A DNA stretch of 64,000 nucleotides from Osmia lignaria lignaria (GCF_051020975.1 NC_135032.1:3534001-3598000); one strand, 5' to 3'; shown: positions 1-10,302, counted from the stretch's first letter. Translations and numbers: made by a program. The notes: generated by a model from the letters alone, not told the origin.

Positions 1-44
1 AAAAAGTAGGAAACTCAATTCTCTACAAAAAAGGTCTCTTAACA

Positions 45-110
45 TTTTGCAATAGCTCGCTTCGTTTCCGAGATATTTGCAGATTTATCTCAAGGGAAGG
101 GGCCTGACGG
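45..110 (+). repeat. Intra-monomer subrepeat A (present in every monomer)
   Basis: Subrepeat A pairs with subrepeat B of the same monomer at an offset of 114 bp in its core. The core at 79-110 begins GCAGATTTATCTCAA and ends GGGGCCTGACGG. It matches the B core at 193-222, which begins GCAGAGTTATCTCAA and ends GGGGCCACGG, at 27 of 30 aligned positions in the majority sequence with one 2-bp gap. Upstream, both halves share CATTT and AGCTCGC, but the A copy carries 12 more bases between AGCTCGC and GCAGA. The likeness is plain to the eye. That the 322-bp unit grew from a duplicated shorter ancestor is inference. Confidence 0.8.
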
Positions 111-301
111 ACATATTTCGAGATATTTCTTCTTCTTGTTGTTCTTCTTCTGCACAGCTAAACTGGAAGTGGCATTTCCAGCTCGCAATAGTGCAGAGTT
201 ATCTCAAAGAGAGGGGCCACGGTGTTTCTGTATCTCTATTATGTTGGTGCTGCTTCGGAACTTTTAAATATCTCGATATATCTCGAAAACTACGCTTCTG
301 A
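77..301 (+). other. 74-codon open frame recurring in nearly every monomer; probably not a gene
   Basis: A TTG-initiated frame runs from subrepeat A to the TGA inside the TGATCA palindrome. It recurs in nearly all monomers. The product would be cysteine- and serine-rich, with two similar in-frame segments (QIYLKGRG and QSYLKERG) that simply translate subrepeats A and B, whose 114-bp offset is a multiple of three. Against coding: there is no ATG at the start except in a few copies around 23.2-24.9 kb. The monomer length is not a multiple of three. The copies at 3618 and 7481 carry an early TGA. The copies at 4584 and 8447 lose the terminal stop. Many variants change residues. A frame that stays open among units about 3% apart needs no selection. 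I do not call this a CDS. Confidence 0.85.
173..222 (+). repeat. Intra-monomer subrepeat B (diverged copy of A)
   Basis: This is the second half of the internal duplication described for subrepeat A. It is the most variable part of the monomer across the array. The stretch after CATTT exists in three main forms: CCAGCTCGCAATAG, GCAGCTCGCAATAG and GCGGCTCGCACTAG. The following GAGTTATCTC is replaced by GAGTAATCTC or GAGATATCTC in two further sets of monomers. These alternatives serve as markers for tracing duplication blocks through the array. Confidence 0.75.
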
Positions 302-304
302 TCA
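263..304. other. Palindrome cluster of the monomer
   Basis: In the majority sequence four short perfect palindromes lie within 42 bp: TTTAAA at 263-268, GATATATC at 275-282, TCTCGAGA at 281-288 (overlapping the previous one by two bases) and TGATCA at 299-304. In a minority of monomers, including this first one, CTTGAT becomes CTCGAT and CTCGAG becomes CTCGAA, so the middle two palindromes are lost. Short dyads are common in satellite monomers and have been proposed as protein-binding or breakage sites. No function is shown here. Confidence 0.7.
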
Positions 305-2576
305 AAAAATATCATAGAACATAAAAAGTAGGAAACTCAATTCTCTACAAAAAAGGTCTCTTAACATTTTGCCATAACTCGCTTCGTTTCCGAGATATTT
401 GCAGATTTATCTCAAGGGAAGGGGCCTAACGGACATATTTCGTGATATTTCTTCTTCTTGTTGTTCTTCTTCTGCACAGCTAAACTGGAAGTGGCATTTC
501 CAGGTCGCAATAGTGCAGAGTTATCTAAAAGAAAGGAGCCACGGTGTTTCTGTATCTCTATTATGTTGGTGCGGCTTCGGAACTTTTAAATATCTTGATA
601 TATCTCGAGAACTACGCGTCTGATCAAAAAATATCATAGAACATAAAAAGTAGGAAACATAATTCCATACAAAAAAGGTCTCTTAACATTTTGCCATAGC
701 TCGCTTCGTTTCCGAGATATTTGCAGATTTATCTCAAGGGAAGGGGCCTGACGGACATATTTCGAGATATTTCTTCTTCTTGTTGTTCTTCTTCTGCACA
801 GCTAAGCTGGAAGTGGCATTTGCAGCTCGCAATAGTGCAGAGTTATCTCAAAGAAAGGGGCCACGGTGTTTCTGTATCTCTATTATGTTGGTGCGGCTTC
901 GGAACTTTTAAATATCTTGATATATCTCGAGATCTACGCATCTGATCAAAAAATATCATAGAACATAAAAAGTAGGAAACTTAATTCTCTACAAAAAAGG
1001 TCTCTCAACATTTTGCCATAGCTCGCTTCGTTTCCGAGATACTTGCCGATTTATCTCAAGGGAAGGGGCCTAACGGACATATTTCGAGATATTTCTTCTT
1101 CTTGTTGTTCTTCTTCTGCACAGCTAAACTGGAAGTGGCATTTGCAGCTCGCAATAGTGCAGAGTTATCTCAAAGAGAGGGGCCACGGTGTTTCTGTATC
1201 TCTATTATGTTGGTGCGGCTTCGGAACTTTTAAATATCTTGATATATCTCGAGAACTACGCATCTGATCAAAAAATATCATACAACATAAAACGTAGGAA
1301 ACTTAATTCTCTACAAAAAAGGTCTCTTAACATTCTGCCATAGCTCGCTTCGTTTCCGAGATATTTGCAGATTTATCTCAAGGGAAGGGGCCTAACGGAC
1401 ATATTTCGAGATATTTCTTCTTCTTGTTGTTCTTCTTCTGCACAGCTAAACTGGAAGTGGCATTTCCAGCTCGCAATAGTGCAGAGTTATCTCAAAGAAA
1501 GGGGCCACGGTGTTTCTGTATCTCTATTATGTTGGTGCGGCTTCTTAACTTTTAAATATCTTGATATATCTCGAGAACTACGCATCTGATCAAAAAATAT
1601 CATAGAACATAAAAAGTAGGAAACTCAATTCTCTACAAAAAAGGTCTCTTAACATTTTGCAATAGCTCGCTTCGTTTCCGAGATATTTGCAGATTTATCT
1701 CAAGGGAAGGGGCCTGACGGACATATTTCGAGATATTTCTTCTTCTTGTTGTTCTTCTTCTGCACAGCTAAACTGGAAGTGGCATTTCCAGCTCGCAATA
1801 GTGCAGAGTTATCTCAAAGAGAGGGGCCACGGTGTTTCTGTATCTCTATTATGTTGGTGCTGCTTCGGAACTTTTAAATATCTCGATATATCTCGAAAAC
1901 TACGCTTCTGATCAAAAAATATCATAGAACATAAAAAGTAGGAAACTCAATTCTCTACAAAAAAGGTCTCTTAACATTTTGCCATAACTCGCTTCGTTTC
2001 CGAGATATTTGCAGATTTATCTCAAGGGAAGGGGCCTAACGGACATATTTCGTGATATTTCTTCTTCTTGTTGTTCTTCTTCTGCACAGCTAAGCTGGAA
2101 GTGGCATTTGCGGCTCGCACTAGTACAGAGTTATCTCAAAGAAAGGGGCCACGGTGTTTCTGTATCTCTATTATGTTGGTGCGGCTTCGGAACTTTTAAA
2201 TATCTTGATATATCTCGAGAACTACGCATCTGATCAAAAAATATCATACAACATAAAACGTAGGAAACTTAATTCTCTACAAAAAAGGTCTCTTAACATT
2301 TTGCCATAGCTCGCTTCGTTTCCGAGATATTTGCAGATTTATCTCAAGGGAAGGGGCCTAACGGACTTATTTCGAGATATTTCTTCTTCTTGTTGTTCTT
2401 CTTCTGCACAGCTAAACTGGAAGTGGCATTTCCAGGTCGCAATAGTGCAGAGTTATCTAAAAGAAAGGAGCCACGGTGTTTCTGTATCTCTATTATGTTG
2501 GTGCGGCTTCGGAACTTTTAAATATCTTGATATATCTCGAGAACTACGCGTCTGATCAAAAAATATCATAGAACAT

Positions 2577-5500
2577 AAAAAGTAGGAAACATAATTCCAT
2601 ACAAAAAAGGTCTCTTAACATTTTGCCATAGCTCGCTTCGTTTCCGAGATATTTGCAGATTTATCTCAAGGGAAGGGGCCTGACGGACATATTTCGAGAT
2701 ATTTCTTCTTCTTGTTGTTCTTCTTCTGCACAGCTAAGCTGGAAGTGGCATTTGCAGCTCGCAATAGTGCAGAGTTATCTCAAAGAAAGGGGCCACGGTG
2801 TTTCTGTATCTCTATTATGTTGGTGCGGCTTCGGAACTTTGAATATCTTGATATATCTCGAGATCTACGCATCTGATCAAAAAATATCATAGAACATAAA
2901 AAGTAGGAAACTTAATTCTCTACAAAAAAGGTCTCTCAACATTTTGCCATAGCTCGCTTCGTTTCCGAGATACTTGCCGATTCATCTCAAGGGAAGGGGC
3001 CTAACGGACATATTTCGAGATATTTCTTCTTCTTGTTGTTCTTCTTCTGCACAGCTAAACTGGAAGTGGCATTTGCAGCTCGCAATAGTGCAGAGTTATC
3101 TCAAAGAGAGGGGCCACGGTGTTTCTGTATCTCTATTATGTTGGTGCGGCTTCGGAACTTTTAAATATCTTGATATATCTCGAGAACTACGCGTCTGATC
3201 AAAAAATATCATAGAACATAAAAAGTAGGAAACTTAATTCTCTACAAAAAAGGTCTCTTAACATTTTGCCATAGCTCGCTTCGTTTCCGAGATATTTGCA
3301 GATTTATCTCAAGGGAAGGGTCCTGATGGACATATTTCGAGATATTTCTTCTTCTTGTTGTTCTTCTTCTGCACAGCTAAACTGGAAGTGGCATTTCCAG
3401 CTCGCAATCGTGCAGAGTTATCTCAAAGAAAGGGGCCACGGTGTTTCTGTATCCCTATTATGTTGGTGCGGCTTCGGAACTTTTAAATATCTCGATATAT
3501 CTCGAAAACTACGCTTCTGATCAAAAAATATCATAGAACATGAATTGTAGGAAACATAATTCTCTACAAAAAACGTCTCTTAACATTTTGCCATAGCTCG
3601 CTTCGTTTCCGAGATATTTGCAGATTCAGCTCAAAGGAACTGGCCTGACGGACATATTTTGAGATATTTCTTCTTCTTGTTGTTCTTCTTCTGCACAGCT
3701 AAGCTGGAAGTGGCATTTGCAGCTCGCAATAGTGCAGAGTTATCTCAAAGAAAGGGGCCACGGTGTTTCTGTATCTCTATTATGTTGGTGCGGCTTCGGA
3801 ACTTTTAAATATCTTGATATATCTCGAGATCTACGCATCTGATCAAAAAATATCATAGAACATAAAAAGTAGGAAACTTAATTCTCTACAAAAAAGGTCT
3901 CTCAACATTTTGCCATAGCTCGCTTCGTTTCCGAGATACTTGCCGATTTATCTCAAGGGAAGGGGCCTAACGGACATATTTCGAGATATTTCTTCTTCTT
4001 GTTGTTCTTCTTCTGCACAGCTAAGCTGGAAGTGGCATTTACAGCTCGCAACAGTGCAGAGTTATCTCAAAGAAAGGGGCCACGGTGTTTCTGTATCTCT
4101 ATTATGTTGGTGCGGCTTCGGAACTTTTAAATATCTTGATATATCTCGAGAACTACGCATCTGATCAAAAAATATCATAGAACATAAAAAGTAGGAAACT
4201 TAATTCTCTACAAAAAAGGTCTCTTAACAATTGGCCATAGCTCGCTTCGTTTCCGAGATATTTGCAGATTTATCTCAAGGGAAGGGGCCTGACGGACATA
4301 TTTCGAGATATTTCTTCTTCTTGTTGTTCTTCTTCTGCACAGCTAAGCTGGAAGTGGCATTTGCAGCTCGCACTAGTGCAGAGTTATCTCAAAGAAAGGG
4401 GCCACGGTGTTTCTGTATCCCTATTATGTTGGTGCGGCTTCGGAACTTTTAAATATCTCGATATATCTCGAAAACTACGCTTCTGATCAAAAAATATCGT
4501 AGAACATAAATTGTAGGAAACATAATTCTCTACAAAAAACGTCTCTTAACATTTTGCCATAGCTCGCTTCGTTTCCGAGATATTTGCAGATTTATCTCAA
4601 GGGAAGGGGCCTGACGGACATATTTCGAGATATTTCTTCTTCTTGTTGTTCTTCTTCTGCACAGCTAAGCTGGAAGTGGCATTTGCGGCTCGCACTAGTG
4701 CAGAGTTATCTCAACGAAAGGGGCCACGGTGTTTCTGTATCTCTATTATGTTGGTGCGGCTTCGGAACTTTTAAATATCTTGATATATCTCGAGAACTAC
4801 GCATCAGATCAAAAAATATCATAGAACATAAAAAGTAGGAAACTTAACTCTCTACAAAAAAGGTCTCTTAACATTTTGCCATAGCTCTCTTCGTTTTCGA
4901 GATATTTGCAGATTTATCTCAAGGGAAGGGGCCTGACGGACATATTTCGAGATATTTCTTCTTCTTGTTGTTCTTCTTCTGCACAGCTAAGCTGGAAGTG
5001 GCATTTACAGCTCGCAATACTGCAGAGTTATCTCAAAGAAAGGGGCCACGGTGTTTCTGTATCCCTATTATGTTGGTGCGGCTTCGGAACTTTTAAATAT
5101 CTCGATATATCTCGAAAACTACGCTTCTGATCAAAAAATATCATAGAACATAAAAAGTAGGAAACTTAATTCTCTACAAAAAAGGTCTCTTAACATTTTG
5201 CCATAGCTCGCTTCGTTTCCGAGATATTTGCAGATTTATCTCAAGGGAAGGGGCCCGACGGACATATTTCGAGATATTTCTTCTTCTTGTTGTTCTTCTT
5301 CTGCACAGCTAAACTGGAAGTGGCATTTCCAGCTCGCAATAGTGCAGAGTTATCTCAAAGAGAGCGGCCACGGTGTTTCTGTATCTCTATTATGTTGGTG
5401 CGGCTTCGGAACTTTTAAATATCTTGATATATCTCGAGAACTACGCATCTGATCAAAAAATATCATAGAACATAAAAAGTAGGAAACTTAATTCTCTACA

Positions 5501-6439
5501 AAAACGGTCTCTCAACATTTTGCCATAGCTCGCTTCGTTTCCGAGATATTTGCAGATTTATCTCAAGGGAAGGGGCCTGACGGACATATTTCGAGATATT
5601 TCTTCTTCTTGTTGTTCTTCTTCTGCACAGCTAAACTGGAAGTGGCATTTCCAGCTCGCAATAGTGCAGAGTTATCTCAAAGAGAGGGGCCACGGTGTTT
5701 CTGTATCTCTATTATGTTGGTGCTGCTTCGGAACTTTTAAATATCTCGATATATCTCGAAAACTACGCTTCTGATCAAAAAATATCATAGAACATAAATT
5801 GTAGGAAACATAATTCTCTACAAAAAACGTCTCTTAACATTTTGCCATAGCTCGCTTCGTTTCCGAGATATTTGCAGATTTATCTCAAGGGAAGGGGCCT
5901 AACGGACATATTTCGAGATATTTCTTCTTCTTGTTGTTCTTCTTCTGCACAGCTAAACTGGAAGTGGCATTTCCAGCTCGCAATAGTACAGAGTTATCTC
6001 AAAGAAAGGGGCCACGGTGTTTCTGTATCTCTATTATGTTGGTGCGGCTTCGGAACTTTTAAATATCTTGATATATCTCGAGAACTACGCATCTGATCAA
6101 AAAATATCATAGAACATAAAAAGTAGGAAACTCAATTCTCTACAAAAAAGGTCTCTTAACATTTTGCAATAGCTCGCTTCGTTTCCGAGATATTTGCAGA
6201 TTTATCTCAAGGGAAGGGGCCTGACGGACATATTTCGAGATATTTCTTCTTCTTGTTGTTCTTCTTCTGCACAGCTAAGCTGGAAGTGGCATTTGCAGCT
6301 CGCAATTGTGCAGAGTTATCTCAAAGAGAGGGGCCACGGTGTTTCTGTATCTCTATTATGTTGGTGCGGCTTCGGAACTTTTAAATATCTTGATATATCT
6401 CGAGAACTACGCGTCTGATCAAAAAATATCATAGAACAT
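2577..6439 (+). repeat. 12-monomer higher-order unit, copy 1
   Basis: Twelve successive monomers (3863 bp, one base short of 12 x 322) match 6440-10302 in order. Shared private markers are: the one-base deletion giving CTTTGAATATC; the GATTCATCTC start; GGGTCCTGATGG; the TTCAGCTC monomer with TTTTGAGATATT; GCAACAGTGC; CAATTGGCC; ATCAACGAAAGG-like changes (TCTCAACGAAAG); CTCTCTTCGTTTTCGAG; GGGGCCCGACGG; and AAAAACGGTCTC. I found no difference between the two copies except at the junction monomer, which carries ACGCGTC where copy 2 has ACGCATC. Confidence 0.88.
2838..2842 (+). other. One-base deletion, first of a duplicated pair
   Basis: CTTTTAAATATC of other monomers reads CTTTGAATATC here, so this monomer is 321 bp and the register shifts by one. 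The same change stands at 6701-6705, 3863 bp away, in the matching unit of the 12-monomer duplication. One event copied once is the simplest reading. Confidence 0.85.
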
Positions 6440-9400
6440 AAAAAGTAGGAAACATAATTCCATACAAAAAAGGTCTCTTAACATTTTGCCATAGCTCGCT
6501 TCGTTTCCGAGATATTTGCAGATTTATCTCAAGGGAAGGGGCCTGACGGACATATTTCGAGATATTTCTTCTTCTTGTTGTTCTTCTTCTGCACAGCTAA
6601 GCTGGAAGTGGCATTTGCAGCTCGCAATAGTGCAGAGTTATCTCAAAGAAAGGGGCCACGGTGTTTCTGTATCTCTATTATGTTGGTGCGGCTTCGGAAC
6701 TTTGAATATCTTGATATATCTCGAGATCTACGCATCTGATCAAAAAATATCATAGAACATAAAAAGTAGGAAACTTAATTCTCTACAAAAAAGGTCTCTC
6801 AACATTTTGCCATAGCTCGCTTCGTTTCCGAGATACTTGCCGATTCATCTCAAGGGAAGGGGCCTAACGGACATATTTCGAGATATTTCTTCTTCTTGTT
6901 GTTCTTCTTCTGCACAGCTAAACTGGAAGTGGCATTTGCAGCTCGCAATAGTGCAGAGTTATCTCAAAGAGAGGGGCCACGGTGTTTCTGTATCTCTATT
7001 ATGTTGGTGCGGCTTCGGAACTTTTAAATATCTTGATATATCTCGAGAACTACGCGTCTGATCAAAAAATATCATAGAACATAAAAAGTAGGAAACTTAA
7101 TTCTCTACAAAAAAGGTCTCTTAACATTTTGCCATAGCTCGCTTCGTTTCCGAGATATTTGCAGATTTATCTCAAGGGAAGGGTCCTGATGGACATATTT
7201 CGAGATATTTCTTCTTCTTGTTGTTCTTCTTCTGCACAGCTAAACTGGAAGTGGCATTTCCAGCTCGCAATCGTGCAGAGTTATCTCAAAGAAAGGGGCC
7301 ACGGTGTTTCTGTATCCCTATTATGTTGGTGCGGCTTCGGAACTTTTAAATATCTCGATATATCTCGAAAACTACGCTTCTGATCAAAAAATATCATAGA
7401 ACATGAATTGTAGGAAACATAATTCTCTACAAAAAACGTCTCTTAACATTTTGCCATAGCTCGCTTCGTTTCCGAGATATTTGCAGATTCAGCTCAAAGG
7501 AACTGGCCTGACGGACATATTTTGAGATATTTCTTCTTCTTGTTGTTCTTCTTCTGCACAGCTAAGCTGGAAGTGGCATTTGCAGCTCGCAATAGTGCAG
7601 AGTTATCTCAAAGAAAGGGGCCACGGTGTTTCTGTATCTCTATTATGTTGGTGCGGCTTCGGAACTTTTAAATATCTTGATATATCTCGAGATCTACGCA
7701 TCTGATCAAAAAATATCATAGAACATAAAAAGTAGGAAACTTAATTCTCTACAAAAAAGGTCTCTCAACATTTTGCCATAGCTCGCTTCGTTTCCGAGAT
7801 ACTTGCCGATTTATCTCAAGGGAAGGGGCCTAACGGACATATTTCGAGATATTTCTTCTTCTTGTTGTTCTTCTTCTGCACAGCTAAGCTGGAAGTGGCA
7901 TTTACAGCTCGCAACAGTGCAGAGTTATCTCAAAGAAAGGGGCCACGGTGTTTCTGTATCTCTATTATGTTGGTGCGGCTTCGGAACTTTTAAATATCTT
8001 GATATATCTCGAGAACTACGCATCTGATCAAAAAATATCATAGAACATAAAAAGTAGGAAACTTAATTCTCTACAAAAAAGGTCTCTTAACAATTGGCCA
8101 TAGCTCGCTTCGTTTCCGAGATATTTGCAGATTTATCTCAAGGGAAGGGGCCTGACGGACATATTTCGAGATATTTCTTCTTCTTGTTGTTCTTCTTCTG
8201 CACAGCTAAGCTGGAAGTGGCATTTGCAGCTCGCACTAGTGCAGAGTTATCTCAAAGAAAGGGGCCACGGTGTTTCTGTATCCCTATTATGTTGGTGCGG
8301 CTTCGGAACTTTTAAATATCTCGATATATCTCGAAAACTACGCTTCTGATCAAAAAATATCGTAGAACATAAATTGTAGGAAACATAATTCTCTACAAAA
8401 AACGTCTCTTAACATTTTGCCATAGCTCGCTTCGTTTCCGAGATATTTGCAGATTTATCTCAAGGGAAGGGGCCTGACGGACATATTTCGAGATATTTCT
8501 TCTTCTTGTTGTTCTTCTTCTGCACAGCTAAGCTGGAAGTGGCATTTGCGGCTCGCACTAGTGCAGAGTTATCTCAACGAAAGGGGCCACGGTGTTTCTG
8601 TATCTCTATTATGTTGGTGCGGCTTCGGAACTTTTAAATATCTTGATATATCTCGAGAACTACGCATCAGATCAAAAAATATCATAGAACATAAAAAGTA
8701 GGAAACTTAACTCTCTACAAAAAAGGTCTCTTAACATTTTGCCATAGCTCTCTTCGTTTTCGAGATATTTGCAGATTTATCTCAAGGGAAGGGGCCTGAC
8801 GGACATATTTCGAGATATTTCTTCTTCTTGTTGTTCTTCTTCTGCACAGCTAAGCTGGAAGTGGCATTTACAGCTCGCAATACTGCAGAGTTATCTCAAA
8901 GAAAGGGGCCACGGTGTTTCTGTATCCCTATTATGTTGGTGCGGCTTCGGAACTTTTAAATATCTCGATATATCTCGAAAACTACGCTTCTGATCAAAAA
9001 ATATCATAGAACATAAAAAGTAGGAAACTTAATTCTCTACAAAAAAGGTCTCTTAACATTTTGCCATAGCTCGCTTCGTTTCCGAGATATTTGCAGATTT
9101 ATCTCAAGGGAAGGGGCCCGACGGACATATTTCGAGATATTTCTTCTTCTTGTTGTTCTTCTTCTGCACAGCTAAACTGGAAGTGGCATTTCCAGCTCGC
9201 AATAGTGCAGAGTTATCTCAAAGAGAGCGGCCACGGTGTTTCTGTATCTCTATTATGTTGGTGCGGCTTCGGAACTTTTAAATATCTTGATATATCTCGA
9301 GAACTACGCATCTGATCAAAAAATATCATAGAACATAAAAAGTAGGAAACTTAATTCTCTACAAAAACGGTCTCTCAACATTTTGCCATAGCTCGCTTCG

Positions 9401-10302
9401 TTTCCGAGATATTTGCAGATTTATCTCAAGGGAAGGGGCCTGACGGACATATTTCGAGATATTTCTTCTTCTTGTTGTTCTTCTTCTGCACAGCTAAACT
9501 GGAAGTGGCATTTCCAGCTCGCAATAGTGCAGAGTTATCTCAAAGAGAGGGGCCACGGTGTTTCTGTATCTCTATTATGTTGGTGCTGCTTCGGAACTTT
9601 TAAATATCTCGATATATCTCGAAAACTACGCTTCTGATCAAAAAATATCATAGAACATAAATTGTAGGAAACATAATTCTCTACAAAAAACGTCTCTTAA
9701 CATTTTGCCATAGCTCGCTTCGTTTCCGAGATATTTGCAGATTTATCTCAAGGGAAGGGGCCTAACGGACATATTTCGAGATATTTCTTCTTCTTGTTGT
9801 TCTTCTTCTGCACAGCTAAACTGGAAGTGGCATTTCCAGCTCGCAATAGTACAGAGTTATCTCAAAGAAAGGGGCCACGGTGTTTCTGTATCTCTATTAT
9901 GTTGGTGCGGCTTCGGAACTTTTAAATATCTTGATATATCTCGAGAACTACGCATCTGATCAAAAAATATCATAGAACATAAAAAGTAGGAAACTCAATT
10001 CTCTACAAAAAAGGTCTCTTAACATTTTGCAATAGCTCGCTTCGTTTCCGAGATATTTGCAGATTTATCTCAAGGGAAGGGGCCTGACGGACATATTTCG
10101 AGATATTTCTTCTTCTTGTTGTTCTTCTTCTGCACAGCTAAGCTGGAAGTGGCATTTGCAGCTCGCAATTGTGCAGAGTTATCTCAAAGAGAGGGGCCAC
10201 GGTGTTTCTGTATCTCTATTATGTTGGTGCGGCTTCGGAACTTTTAAATATCTTGATATATCTCGAGAACTACGCATCTGATCAAAAAATATCATAGAAC
10301 AT
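6440..10302 (+). repeat. 12-monomer higher-order unit, copy 2
   Basis: This is the tandem partner of 2577-6439, in the same order and orientation. The join lies inside the monomer at 6118-6439. Its front, with GCAATTGTGCAG, matches the monomer at 9981-10302. Its last part, with ACGCGTC followed by CATAATTCCATAC, matches the sequence that precedes copy 1. The near-perfect identity means that the duplication is very recent, that the copies were homogenised, or that an assembly expanded the region. The sequence alone does not separate these. Confidence 0.88.
6701..6705 (+). other. One-base deletion, second of the duplicated pair
   Basis: This is identical to the change at 2838-2842 and sits in the corresponding monomer of the second 12-monomer copy. 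Confidence 0.85.

Larger units (their letters stand above)
1..322 (+). repeat. Reference monomer (first complete unit) with internal layout
   Basis: This copy serves as a map of the unit. Positions 1-40 are A-rich, with A-tracts at 1-5 and 27-32. Subrepeat A spans about 45-110. A nearly pure T/C tract spans 126-150 (TTC/TTG triplets). Subrepeat B spans about 173-222. A T-rich linker containing TATCTC lies at 223-260. A palindrome-rich block lies at 263-304, followed by an A-tract at 304-309 that leads into the next unit. This copy belongs to the variant type with AAACTGG at 160-166, TTCCAGCTCGCAATAG around 176-191, CTCGAT at 273-278 and CTCGAAAAC at 282-290. A near copy of this monomer lies at 1611-1932. 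Confidence 0.9.
1..2576 (+). repeat. Left-edge block with a mosaic duplication (offsets 1610 then 1932 bp)
   Basis: Bases 1 to about 480 match 1611 to about 2090, an offset of 5 monomers, sharing GCAATAGCTCGC, the GTGCTGCTTC variant, GCCATAACTCGC and CGTGATATTT. From about 484 onward the match jumps to about 2416 onward, an offset of 6 monomers, sharing AAACTGG, CCAGGTCGC, TATCTAAAAG and AAGGAGCC. The monomer at 323-644 is therefore the front of the 1933 monomer joined to the back of the 2255 monomer. One whole unit is absent relative to the right-hand copy, as expected from an in-register unequal exchange within a monomer. Confidence 0.75.

Noticed and set aside
61..76. CENP-B box
   Set aside because: CTTCGTTTCCGAGATAT and TTTCGAGATATTTCTTC share TTCG with the box, but neither carries the essential A and CGGG at the required spacing.
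250..262. tRNA-like B box or 5S-type internal promoter
   Set aside because: CGGCTTCGGAAC resembles GGTTCGANNCC only loosely. No A box at a sensible distance and no cloverleaf fold could be drawn.
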